A stretch of DNA of 64,000 bases, taken from assembly GCF_025961475.1 (NCBI RefSeq), contig NZ_JAOQNS010000007.1:1-64000 (forward strand), read 5' to 3'. The notes below the pieces were generated by a model. That model saw nothing but the letters and a program-made list of their open reading frames with translations, was not told the origin of the DNA and did not search any database. Positions 29,021-37,359 of this stretch are shown piece by piece; positions within the stretch are counted from its first letter, which is position 1, and every line of letters begins with the position of its first letter. Both the position numbers and the translations under genes were made by a program. Source of the stretch: Rhodobium gokarnense (GTDB lineage: Bacteria > Pseudomonadota > Alphaproteobacteria > Rhizobiales > Rhodobiaceae).

Positions 29021-30262
29021 ATGGGCGAGGTCGTCATCGTCAGCGGCAGCGGCCGCGAGGTCGTCGGACCGGACCACCTGCCGCTCGACCGTCCGCTCGC
29101 CGTGGAGCGGATTGCCGGCGGCATTATCCCGCCGGCGACCGGCGGCCGCGGCGGACCCGGCAACAGGGACGCGGTGCTCGGCGGCGTCTACCGGCCGGAC
29201 GGGACCCAGGTCGATCTCTCGGTCCTGAAGAAGGCCACCAAGCACGTCACCACCTATCCCTATGACGCCGCGGCGGTGCGTGACGCGGATATCGCCACGG
29301 ACGACCGGGAGGTCGTCTATTGCGGCTACATCCAGCGCCATTTCGGCCATGTGCTGGTGGAGGTGACGTCGCGGCTGTGGTGGGCGCTCCAGGAAGGTTT
29401 TGGCGGGCCGCTGATGTTCCAGTCGATCAGCCCCGGAATCCTCGATGTCTCCTATATCCGCGCGCTGTTCGACCTCATCGGCATCGCCGACCGGGTGATG
29501 ATCGCCGACGCCTGGACGCGCTATGCCGGCGTCGTCGTGCCGGAGGCATCGCACCGCTTCAACGCTCATATCGCGCCGGAATTCCTGCTGCCGTTCGAGC
29601 GCGCGCGTGAGGCCGCCTTGAAGGCCGCGCCCGGGCCGAGCCCGGAAAAGCTGTACCTCTCGCGCAGCCGGCTCGATGCCGGGCGGATCATCGGCGAGGA
29701 GGTGGTGGAGGAGATGTTCGCCGCCGAAGGCTACGACATCGTCCACCCGCAGGAACTCGGCCTTGCCGAGCAGGTCGCGCTTTTTGCGAGGGCGAAGAAG
29801 GTTGCGGGCTTCAACGGCTCGGCCATGCACGGGCTGGTGTTCTCGCCGGGCGGGGTGGAGGCGACCCACATCGCCCGGGACGAGCATATCGGCAAGAGCT
29901 TCTTCCTGATCGACCAACTGCTGGGCAATGACGCGCGCTATATCGTCGGCACGTTCGCGTCGCGGCTCGGCACCCTCGGGCGGCACGAGCCGTTCCTCGT
30001 TGATATCGACGGTGTCGGCGACATGTTGAGGGCCGAAGGGGTGATTTCGCCCTCCAACCGGCCGAGCGTGCGTCAGGCGGCGCTCAAGGCCGACTTCAAC
30101 GCGGAATGCGCACTGCAACTGGCATCGAGCCGGCGCAGCCCGCTGAAGGGCCTGAGGCGGCTGTCACCGCTCTTTGGCGCGCTCCTCAAAAGGCCGACCG
30201 ACGGCCGTCTCTGGGCCGCGCTGCCGGGCGTTGCTGCCCGGGCCGTTCGCGAACTCTTCTAG
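29021..30262 (+). CDS. Glycosyltransferase family 61 (DUF563) protein
   Basis: A 413-residue protein with the GT61 hallmarks. IQRHFGHVLVEVTSRLW is the N-terminal block, YLSRSRLDAGR is the Y-[IL]-S-R-x-x motif, and FNGSAMHGLVFSPGG is the G-[AS]-x-[ML]-x-N-x-x-F-like block. GT61 proteins add sugars to surface glycans. ATG 29021 has AGAGGG just upstream. The 3' end overlaps the MoxR gene by 4 bp, convergent. Confidence 0.85.
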   Translation: MGEVVIVSGSGREVVGPDHLPLDRPLAVERIAGGIIPPATGGRGGPGNRDAVLGGVYRPDGTQVDLSVLKKATKHVTTYPYDAAAVRDADIATDDREVVYCGYIQRHFGHVLVEVTSRLWWALQEGFGGPLMFQSISPGILDVSYIRALFDLIGIADRVMIADAWTRYAGVVVPEASHRFNAHIAPEFLLPFERAREAALKAAPGPSPEKLYLSRSRLDAGRIIGEEVVEEMFAAEGYDIVHPQELGLAEQVALFARAKKVAGFNGSAMHGLVFSPGGVEATHIARDEHIGKSFFLIDQLLGNDARYIVGTFASRLGTLGRHEPFLVDIDGVGDMLRAEGVISPSNRPSVRQAALKADFNAECALQLASSRRSPLKGLRRLSPLFGALLKRPTDGRLWAALPGVAARAVRELF

Positions 30263-31104
30263 CGTCCCTCGCGCCTTGCCATGAAGGCGAGGCGTTCGAA
30301 CAGCATCACGTCCTGCTCGTTTTTCAACAGCGCGCCGTGCAGTGGCGGGATGCTCTTGGTCGGGTCGCGCTGGCGCAGGGTCGCCGCGTCGATGTCCTCG
30401 TTGACGAGGAGCTTGATCCAGTCGAGCAGTTCCGAGGTCGACGGCTTCTTCTTCAGGCCCGGCACGTCGCGCACGTCGTAGAAGATGGAGAGCGCCTCGG
30501 AGAGGAGCTGCTTCTTCAGGCCGGGGAAATGCACCTCGACGATTTCCGTCATCGTTTCGGCGTCCGGAAACTTGATGTAGTGGAAGAAGCAGCGGCGCAG
30601 GAACGCGTCCGGCAGCTCCTTTTCGTTGTTCGACGTGATGATAACAACAGGGCGCCGGAGCGCCGTCACGGTCTCACCGGTCTCGTAGACGAAGAACTCC
30701 ATGCGGTCGAGTTCCTGCAACAGATCGTTGGGGAACTCGATGTCGGCCTTGTCGATCTCGTCGATCAGGAGCACCGGGCGCACGTCCGCCTGAAAGGCTT
30801 CCCAGAGCTTGCCGCGCTTGATGTAGTTGGCGATGTCCTTGACCCGGCCGTCACCGAGCTGGCTGTCGCGCAGGCGCGTCACCGCGTCGTATTCGTAGAG
30901 GCCCTGCATCGCCTTGGTCGTCGACTTGATGTGCCATTCGATGAGCGGGGCTTCGATCGAGCGCGCGATCTCGGCGGCAAGCACCGTCTTGCCGGTGCCG
31001 GGCTCGCCCTTGACCAGCAGCGGGCGTTCCAGGGTGATGGCCGCATTGACGGCGATCCGCAAGTCTTCCGTGGCAACATAGTCGGCGGTGCCGGTAAAGC
31101 GCAT
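30259..31104 (-). CDS. MoxR-type AAA+ ATPase (CoxD-like)
   Basis: A 281-residue ATPase with Walker A GEPGTGKT (33-40), Walker B LLIDEIDK (112-119) and sensor-1-like VIITSNNEKELPDAFLRRCF. MoxR ATPases act with VWA proteins as metal-cofactor or complex assembly chaperones. The expected CoxE-like VWA partner is at 17560-18735 in the same orientation, with unrelated genes between, so the usual operon appears split. Confidence 0.92.
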   Translation of the reverse strand: MRFTGTADYVATEDLRIAVNAAITLERPLLVKGEPGTGKTVLAAEIARSIEAPLIEWHIKSTTKAMQGLYEYDAVTRLRDSQLGDGRVKDIANYIKRGKLWEAFQADVRPVLLIDEIDKADIEFPNDLLQELDRMEFFVYETGETVTALRRPVVIITSNNEKELPDAFLRRCFFHYIKFPDAETMTEIVEVHFPGLKKQLLSEALSIFYDVRDVPGLKKKPSTSELLDWIKLLVNEDIDAATLRQRDPTKSIPPLHGALLKNEQDVMLFERLAFMARREGR

Positions 31105-31211
31105 GCGCGTCCTCCGAGGATGGAAAATCGAGCCCGAAGGCTAGGCGCTGGCACACCCGAGATCAACACGCCTTTCGGCGGCAGGATGGCACGTCGGCGG
31201 CGGGCGCCGCG

Positions 31212-31226
31212 CGGCAAAACTTGCCG
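31212..31226. promoter_or_regulatory. Flagellar upstream palindrome CGGCAA-N3-TTGCCG (flgE)
   Basis: CGGCAAAACTTGCCG, extended by one more symmetric base each side. The same 15-bp palindrome occurs at 49282-49296 and 55448-55462, always in a flagellar control region. Here its centre is 102 bp before the -24 element. It is a candidate enhancer site, plausibly for an FlbD-type sigma-54 activator. Confidence 0.7.
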
Positions 31227-31320
31227 CATTGCCGGTGCGAAACTGCCGGGGCGGCGCCGTCCGGCCCGCGCCATTCCGCCAAGGCCATTGAAAAACAAAG
31301 GATATTTCCCGGATGTCATT

Positions 31321-31336
31321 TGGCCCGGCGCTTGCA
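31321..31336 (+). promoter_or_regulatory. Sigma-54 promoter of flgE
   Basis: TGGCCCGGCGCTTGCA matches the -24/-12 consensus with GG and GC exactly 10 bp apart. The start point would be near 31347, giving a 44-nt leader before flgE with AGGATCGGAGGA at the end. Confidence 0.75.
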
Positions 31337-31390
31337 GAAAACGGGGTGCCGACGTGTTGTCACGTTCAAGGATCGGAGGAGTTCGGCAGA

Positions 31391-32746
31391 ATGGGTATCT
31401 ACAGTGCGATCGCCACATCGGTCAGCGGCCTCAGGGCGCAATCGACCGCGCTTGAGCACATTTCCGGCAACATCGCGAACTCGCAGACGACCGGTTACAA
31501 ACGGACCGAGACGAACTTCGCCGACCTCGTCGCCGACGGTCCGCCGGACACCCAGTCCGCGACCGGCGTGCTGGCGTCGAGCCGCTCCACCAACAGCGTG
31601 CAGGGCGATATCCTCGGCTCCGACATCGAGACCTACATCGCCATCGACGGCGAGGGCTTCTTCATCGTCTCCGAGAAGCTCGGCGAGGTCGACAACAACC
31701 TGACCTTCTCCGACACGGACCTCTATACCCGTCGCGGCGACTTCACCACCGACAAGTACGGCTATCTGGTGAACGGCGCCGGCTACTATCTGCAGGGTCT
31801 GGCAGTCGATGCGAACACCGGCAACATCTCCGGCAGCGTGCCGGAGCCGATCCGGATCTCCGGCGACTTCCTGGAAGCCGAGGCGACGACGGAAATCGTC
31901 TACCGGGCGAACCTGGCGAAATATCCGCTGACCGCCAATGCCGACGAAGACGTGCCGGGCAGCGAATTCCTCGACCCCGCCGATTTCACCAATGACCCGA
32001 CCGCGAGCGGCGACGGCTTCGTGCAGGGCCAGGACGAAACGGCGTTCATCAACAGCACGATCTCCGGCGGCGCCATCACCGCCTACGATTCCTCGGGCTC
32101 CACGGTCAACGTCCAGATCCGCTGGGCCATGCTCGACGACGACACCTACAACATGTTCTATCTTGAGGATTCGGGCGCCACGGGCACCGATCCCATGTGG
32201 CGCAATGTCGGCGTCGACTACGACTTCAACGCCAGCCGCCAGCTCGACCCCGACTTCGGGTCGGTGACGATTTCCGGCATGACCGTCGACGGCGTCTCGC
32301 TCGGCGACATCACCATCCAGCACGGCTCGGCCGGCATCACCAGCTTCTCCGACGCCAACGGCACGGCGAAGGTCACCGAACTCAGCCAGAACGGCTACCC
32401 GGCCGGCGAACTGGAATCGGTCGCGATTTCCGACTCCGGCCGCGTCACGGCGTTCTACACCAATGGCGAGCAGCTCGAGATCGCGGAAGTGGGCATTGCC
32501 ACCTTCAATGCGCCGGACGAGCTGCGCAAGGTCGACGGCGGCGCGTTCCTGGCGACCACCGAGTCCGGCACGCCGATCATCGGCGGCTCCGGCAACATCA
32601 TCGGTTCGGCGCTGGAAGCCTCCAACACCGACATCGCCGACGAGTTCTCCAAGCTGATCATCACCCAGCAGGCCTATACGGCGAACTCGCGCATCATCAC
32701 CACCTCGGACGAGATGCTGCAGGAGGCCCTGAATATCGTCCGCTAG
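31391..32746 (+). CDS. flgE: Flagellar hook protein FlgE
   Basis: A 451-residue hook subunit. The N-terminal rod/hook domain (MGIYSAIATSVSGLRAQSTA, ISGNIANSQTTGYKRTE) and the C-terminal EFSKLIITQQAYTANSRIIT pair to form the coiled D0. FlgE polymerises into the universal joint outside the cell. The central domain has the expected beta-rich composition. It is followed by flgK (67 bp) and flgL in one direction, and is served by the sigma-54 promoter just upstream. Confidence 0.95.
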   Translation: MGIYSAIATSVSGLRAQSTALEHISGNIANSQTTGYKRTETNFADLVADGPPDTQSATGVLASSRSTNSVQGDILGSDIETYIAIDGEGFFIVSEKLGEVDNNLTFSDTDLYTRRGDFTTDKYGYLVNGAGYYLQGLAVDANTGNISGSVPEPIRISGDFLEAEATTEIVYRANLAKYPLTANADEDVPGSEFLDPADFTNDPTASGDGFVQGQDETAFINSTISGGAITAYDSSGSTVNVQIRWAMLDDDTYNMFYLEDSGATGTDPMWRNVGVDYDFNASRQLDPDFGSVTISGMTVDGVSLGDITIQHGSAGITSFSDANGTAKVTELSQNGYPAGELESVAISDSGRVTAFYTNGEQLEIAEVGIATFNAPDELRKVDGGAFLATTESGTPIIGGSGNIIGSALEASNTDIADEFSKLIITQQAYTANSRIITTSDEMLQEALNIVR

Positions 32747-32813
32747 TCTTTTGTGTGCGTCGGCCGGCGGGCACCCTGGGTGCCGCGCCGGCATTTGAAA
32801 CGGATCGACCGTC

Positions 32814-34691
32814 ATGGGTATCACCGCAGCCGTCAACATATCGCTTAGCGGCCTGGCAATCACGCAGCGCGAACTCGACATCGTCGCGTCGAACATCGCC
32901 AATGCGGACACCCCCGGCTATACCCGCAAGAGCCTGATCACCAAGAACCTTGCGGATCGCGACGGTTCGTCACTCGGTGTGCGCGAGGTTACGATCCAGC
33001 GCAACTACGACAGCTACGTGTCGGCCCAGTACCGCAACAGCGTCATCGACGGCAGCTATCTCGACGTCATGGCGAGCTTCCAGTCCCGGCTCGACGCCAT
33101 GTACGGCACGCCGGGCGACGTCAACGCCCTCGATACGATCTACAACGACTTTACGTCCGCCATCGAGGCGCTGGCGACCTCGCCGAGCGACTACACGGCT
33201 CAGCGCCAGGTCGTCACCAACGCGCAAACGCTGACCTCGCAGCTCAACAACCTGTCGGACGAGATCCAGTCGATGCGCGCGGAATCGGAGCGCGTCATCT
33301 CCGACTATGTGTCGCGGGCAAACCAGCTCCTCGGCGACCTTGAGGACATCAACCGCCAGGTGGTCTCGTTCTCGTCCACCGGCGCGATGCCCGTCGACCT
33401 GCTCGACAACCGGGATTCCATCATTCTGGAACTGTCCCAGATGATGGACATCAAGGTGTCGGAAGCGGACAACAATTCGGTCCGGCTGTTCACCTCGAAC
33501 GGCACGCTCCTGTTCGACGACAGGGCCGCGACGCTGTCGTTCGATCCTGCGGCCTCGGTCGATGCCAATGCCACGTGGAGTGCGGATCCGGCCGAGAGTG
33601 GCCTCGGCTCCATCTACCTGACCTCGGACAACGGCTACAAGGTCGACCTGATCGCCGACAAGGCGATCCAGTCCGGCGAGATCGCGGCCTATATCGACCT
33701 GCGCGACGACGTGCTGGTCGAGGCCCAGGCGCAGCTCGACGAGTTCGCCTCGAACCTGTCGCTGGCGCTGTCGAACCGGACCGAGGAGGGGACTGCGGTC
33801 ACCGTCGGCACGTCGGACGGTTTCGACATCGACCTCAACGATCTGCAACAGGGCAATCAGATCACCTTCGAATATGTCGACGTCGGCAGCGGCAATACGG
33901 AGACCTTCACCTTCGTTCGGGTCGACGACCCCACCATGCTGCCGCTCGGCGACGATGCGACGGCCCGGGCCGACGACACGGTCGTGGGTATCGACTTCTC
34001 CGGCGGTCTTACCGCTGCGGCCGCCGATATCAGCGCCGCACTCGGCGTGGGCTTCACCGTCAGCGACGAGGGCGGCGGCGTGCTCAGGATCCTCGACGAC
34101 GGCGGTACCACGACCACGGTGTCGTCGCTCTCGGCCTCGGTCACCAATACGGCCCTGACCGACGAGGGCGTGGAGTTTCCGCTTTTCGTCGACGGCGGCT
34201 CCGGCGCCAGTCCCTATACCGGCGATTTCGAGGGAACCTCCCAAAAGGTCGGCTTCGCCGGCCGGATCGGCATCAACAAGCAGCTCGTCAACGACCCGTC
34301 GCTGCTGGTGACCTACGAGACGACGCCGGCGGAGACGTCGGCCGGCGATCCGACCCGGCCGCTGGCGATGATCGATGCCCTCAGCGAGGCCACCTACACG
34401 TTCTCCGCCGATACCGGCCTCGGCTCGGAGCGGGTGCCCTATGCGGGAACCGTGTCGGGCTTCCTCGCCTCCGTCGTGAACTACCGCGGCTCGGAGATGT
34501 CGTCGGCAACCCAGGCGGCCGATTCCCGGCAAATGGTCACCCAATCGCTGAACGAGCGCCTCAGCGAGATCAGTGCCGTCGATGTCGACCAGGAACTGAG
34601 TGCCCTGATCGAGCTGCAGTCGGCCTACACCGCGAACGCCCGCGTCATGCAGGCGGCACGCGAGATGATCGACACGTTGATGGGCATCTAG
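32814..34691 (+). CDS. flgK: Flagellar hook-associated protein 1, FlgK
   Basis: A 625-residue hook-filament junction protein. The N-terminus (INISLSGLAITQRELDIVAS, NIANADTPGYTRK) and C-terminus (ELSALIELQSAYTANARVMQ) are the conserved D0 segments. The middle (about 320-470) has a HAP-type beta module with Thr/Asp-rich repeats, similar in character to modules in the flagellins and FlgL of this locus. It lies between flgE and flgL, probably in one operon. Confidence 0.93.
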   Translation: MGITAAVNISLSGLAITQRELDIVASNIANADTPGYTRKSLITKNLADRDGSSLGVREVTIQRNYDSYVSAQYRNSVIDGSYLDVMASFQSRLDAMYGTPGDVNALDTIYNDFTSAIEALATSPSDYTAQRQVVTNAQTLTSQLNNLSDEIQSMRAESERVISDYVSRANQLLGDLEDINRQVVSFSSTGAMPVDLLDNRDSIILELSQMMDIKVSEADNNSVRLFTSNGTLLFDDRAATLSFDPAASVDANATWSADPAESGLGSIYLTSDNGYKVDLIADKAIQSGEIAAYIDLRDDVLVEAQAQLDEFASNLSLALSNRTEEGTAVTVGTSDGFDIDLNDLQQGNQITFEYVDVGSGNTETFTFVRVDDPTMLPLGDDATARADDTVVGIDFSGGLTAAAADISAALGVGFTVSDEGGGVLRILDDGGTTTTVSSLSASVTNTALTDEGVEFPLFVDGGSGASPYTGDFEGTSQKVGFAGRIGINKQLVNDPSLLVTYETTPAETSAGDPTRPLAMIDALSEATYTFSADTGLGSERVPYAGTVSGFLASVVNYRGSEMSSATQAADSRQMVTQSLNERLSEISAVDVDQELSALIELQSAYTANARVMQAAREMIDTLMGI

Positions 34692-34722
34692 CCCGCACTT
34701 ACGCGTATCCAGGAGAGGACTG

Positions 34723-36210
34723 ATGGTTTCCTCGCTTTACGATCTCCAGACCCCGATGGTCGCCCGGCTGACCTCGCTACGAGCGCAGTATGACGGACTG
34801 GCCAGGCAGCTTGCGACCGAAAAGGTGTCCGACACCTATGGCGGGCTGGGAAATTCGCGCGGGCTGGATATCGCGCTGCGCGCCAGATCCTCTGAAATCG
34901 AAGCCTGGCAGACCACCGTCACCAATGTCGATCTGCGCCTGAAGCTGATGGACACGTCGCTGTCGCGCATCGCCGAAATCGGCGACGATGTGAAGACTGC
35001 CGCCGATCCGAACGTCTACACCCTGAACACCAAGGGTCAGACCAACGCCCAGTCGATCGCCAGGACCTCGTTTGCCGAAATGGTCGGCCTGCTCAACACC
35101 GATGCTGCGGGCCGTTACCTGTTCTCCGGCAAGGACGTCGACGTCAAGCCGGTGGAAAGCGTGGACAAGATCCTCGACGGCACCGGCACGCTTGCCGGGT
35201 TCAAGCAGGTCGCCTCCGAACGGCTGCAGGCCGACCTCGGCGACGACGACCTCGGCCGGCTCGACCTGTCGTCCGCCGGCACCACGGTGACGCTCGCCGA
35301 AGACGGCGACCACCCCTTCGGCTTCAAGCTGACGGGCATCGTTTCGAACCTGTCCAACGCGACGATCACCCAGCCCACCGGTACGCCGGCGACGAGTTCG
35401 GTGGAGTTCACCGACGTGCCCGCGAATGGCGAGACGATCACCATCCACGCCGAACTGCCCGACGGGACGACAACCTCGATCGAACTGGTCGTCAGCGACG
35501 ACCCGGATCAGAAAAACGGTTTTGCGGCCGGTGCGACGGCCGCCGACACCACCGCCAATTTTGAGGCGGCGCTGCAGGACGCGATCGAAGAAGAGGCGGC
35601 GACGACGCTGAGCGCGGCCTCGTCGATGCAGGCGGCGGCGGATTTCTTCGACACCTCCAATGGCGGCACGCCGCAGCGGGTCGACGGCCCGCCATTCGAT
35701 ACGGCGACGGCGTTGCGTGACGGCAGCACGGATACCGTGACCTGGTATGTGGGCGACAACGGCACCGACGACGCCCGCTCCACGGCATCGGCCCGGATCG
35801 ACGACACGCTAACGGTCGAATACGGGTCGCGGGCCAACGAGGAAGGCTTCCAGCAGGTCATCCAGAGCCTGGCGGTGATGACGATCTCGACCTTTGACTC
35901 GGCGGTCGACACTGATCGCGACCGCTATGCCGCCATGGCCTCGCGGGCCAACACCAAGCTCAACGAACAGCCGGGCGTGAACCGCGTCGAAACCATCCAG
36001 GTCGAACTCTCCACGACGCACTATTCGGTGAAAAAAGCGAGCGAGCGCCACACCGCCACATCCGGCACCCTGACGACGCTTGTGGAAGGGATCGAGGCGG
36101 TGGACCTCGACGAGGTCGCGGTCAAGATGCTGACGCTGAAGACGCGGCTGGAGGCCTCCTACCAGGCCTCGGCGCTGCTCAGCCAGATGTCGCTCGGCGA
36201 CTATATCTAG
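34723..36210 (+). CDS. flgL: Flagellar hook-associated protein 3, FlgL
   Basis: A 495-residue flagellin-like junction protein. It starts MVSSLYDLQTPMVARLTSLR and ends VKMLTLKTRLEASYQASALL, the two D0 helices. FlgL caps the hook side of the filament. A central insertion (about 225-330) with an acidic, Thr-rich beta module makes it longer than enteric FlgL. It ends just before a terminator. Confidence 0.9.
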   Translation: MVSSLYDLQTPMVARLTSLRAQYDGLARQLATEKVSDTYGGLGNSRGLDIALRARSSEIEAWQTTVTNVDLRLKLMDTSLSRIAEIGDDVKTAADPNVYTLNTKGQTNAQSIARTSFAEMVGLLNTDAAGRYLFSGKDVDVKPVESVDKILDGTGTLAGFKQVASERLQADLGDDDLGRLDLSSAGTTVTLAEDGDHPFGFKLTGIVSNLSNATITQPTGTPATSSVEFTDVPANGETITIHAELPDGTTTSIELVVSDDPDQKNGFAAGATAADTTANFEAALQDAIEEEAATTLSAASSMQAAADFFDTSNGGTPQRVDGPPFDTATALRDGSTDTVTWYVGDNGTDDARSTASARIDDTLTVEYGSRANEEGFQQVIQSLAVMTISTFDSAVDTDRDRYAAMASRANTKLNEQPGVNRVETIQVELSTTHYSVKKASERHTATSGTLTTLVEGIEAVDLDEVAVKMLTLKTRLEASYQASALLSQMSLGDYI

Positions 36211-36229
36211 CAATCCGGCGGGTTTCCCG

Positions 36230-36264
36230 AACCGGCTCGCGGCGAGGTCGCGGGCCGGTTTTTT
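36230..36264 (+). terminator. Terminator of the flgE-flgK-flgL operon
   Basis: AACCGGC (36230-36236) pairs with GCCGGTT (36254-36260), with an inner CGCG stem, and TTTTTT follows. It lies 20 bp after flgL. Confidence 0.8.
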
Positions 36265-36290
36265 CGTGCGCGCTCCAGCCGCAAGAATGC

Positions 36291-36327
36291 AAACGGCGCC
36301 GCGGTCCATCGGACCCGGGCGCCGTTT
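36291..36327 (-). terminator. Probable terminator downstream of flaF
   Basis: AAACGGCGCC and GGCGCCGTTT form a perfect 10-bp stem separated by 17 nt. There is only a short T-rich tail on the minus strand. It sits 28 bp past the flaF stop, back to back with the flgL terminator. Confidence 0.6.
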
Positions 36328-36354
36328 GAAGCGTGCGGTTCGGCGAAGGGCGCG

Positions 36355-36723
36355 TCAGGCGGTGCCGCGCAGACCCTCGGCCATGACCTTGTTGATCTGG
36401 ATCAGCGAGTTGAGGCGGGTCGGCTCGGACCGGCGGCTGATGCTCAGCGTATGGCGGAAGATGAAGACGGCGAGGTTGCCGATGTTCTGCTTGATCTCGC
36501 GCGGCAGCGGGCTTTCCGGCGCGGTGGCCGACGTCGCCAGAATCGACCAAAGGCGGCGGTTGAAGTCCAGCGCCTCATTGAGGCCGGAATTGTCCTCGGT
36601 CCAGCTCTCCTTAACCGCCTGAAGCTTTCTTGCGGCCTTCAGCAGGAGGCTGGCCTCCAGTTCCCGCGGGTTCGCCGTCGACTGGGTCGTCTTCTGGTAG
36701 GTTGCCGTCGCTTGATTGTACAT
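36355..36723 (-). CDS. flaF: Flagellin synthesis regulator FlaF
   Basis: A 122-residue protein with the FlaF signature. MYNQATATYQKTTQ leads into PRELEASLLLKAARKLQ, and IGNLAVFIFRHT is the central helix. FlaF promotes flagellin secretion/translation in alphaproteobacteria and opposes FlbT in Caulobacter. The start ATG 36723 is certain from the conserved N-terminus, so the gene begins 113 nt inside flbT in another frame. Translation is likely coupled. Confidence 0.93.
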   Translation of the reverse strand: MYNQATATYQKTTQSTANPRELEASLLLKAARKLQAVKESWTEDNSGLNEALDFNRRLWSILATSATAPESPLPREIKQNIGNLAVFIFRHTLSISRRSEPTRLNSLIQINKVMAEGLRGTA

Positions 36724-37099
36724 GACTGATGAGAGCCTCTTCGTACCGGATCAGCTTCTTTGCTTCTTTGAGTGCTTTGTATGGCTTATTATTTAAGATA
36801 TTATTGCTGATATTGGTCACAAACGGAATAGTGCTCGGCGCAGCCGCAATTAATTCATTGATTAATTCGAAATACTTTTGATGAAATTTTTCCGGAGTCT
36901 TGGAAAGATACATCAGCTGCACCGCAAAATAGATGTTTCGCGCGGGCGAAATGGCGTCTTCGACGGACATGATGTCTTTCTGTCGAAGTATCGGGGCGTC
37001 GCCTTCGATGAAAAAGCGGGTGCGGTGCGGTCCGTTGGTGATCGAGCTCTCGCCGATGATGATCTTCTCGCCCGGCTTCAACTCGACCTTGAGGGACAT
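36611..37099 (-). CDS. flbT: Flagellin mRNA regulator FlbT
   Basis: A 162-residue FlbT. The conserved body runs from MSLKVELKPGEKIIIGES to about residue 125 (ALKEAKKLIRYEEALI). FlbT binds the flagellin mRNA 5' leader in Caulobacter and affects its stability. Two oddities stand out. The last 37 residues are a low-complexity, Asp/Gly/Pro-rich tail encoded where flaF overlaps in another frame. Also, 36740-36940 is far richer in A/T than the neighbouring genes (codons such as AAT, ATT, TTA), which suggests recent acquisition or selection at the RNA level. Confidence 0.9.
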   Translation of the reverse strand: MSLKVELKPGEKIIIGESSITNGPHRTRFFIEGDAPILRQKDIMSVEDAISPARNIYFAVQLMYLSKTPEKFHQKYFELINELIAAAPSTIPFVTNISNNILNNKPYKALKEAKKLIRYEEALISHVQSSDGNLPEDDPVDGEPAGTGGQPPAEGRKKASGG

Positions 37100-37280
37100 G
37101 ACGCTTCCTTCCGCGAAACGGTGAACCGGCGGGGCGCTGTTGCCGCGGTCCGCGACGGTGCCGGCGCTGGCGCGGCCGGATCTCTGCCGGTCCGGGCTGC
37201 CGAGCCGCGGAGGGCATCATGGACCGAACATGCTTACCGGCTGGTTAACGGCGGCCTGTTGAAGCGCCGCCGGGCGGCAA

Positions 37281-37314
37281 AGAAAAAGCGGCGGAACCGC
37301 GATGGTTCCGCCGC
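37281..37314 (-). terminator. Terminator of flagellin gene 1
   Basis: GCGGCGGAACC / GGTTCCGCCGC stem with a 5-nt loop, followed on the minus strand by GCTTTTTCTTTGCC. The same hairpin follows flagellins 2 and 3, so terminators were duplicated with the genes. Confidence 0.9.
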
Positions 37315-37359
37315 CCTTGATGTCGTGGTTGCGGCCGGATGGCCGCCGTGTGCCGTGCC

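Noticed and set aside
36816-36880. TTAA-rich stretch inside flbT as a CtrA box
   Set aside because: The half sites are 8 bp apart, not 7, and it lies within coding DNA far from a start.
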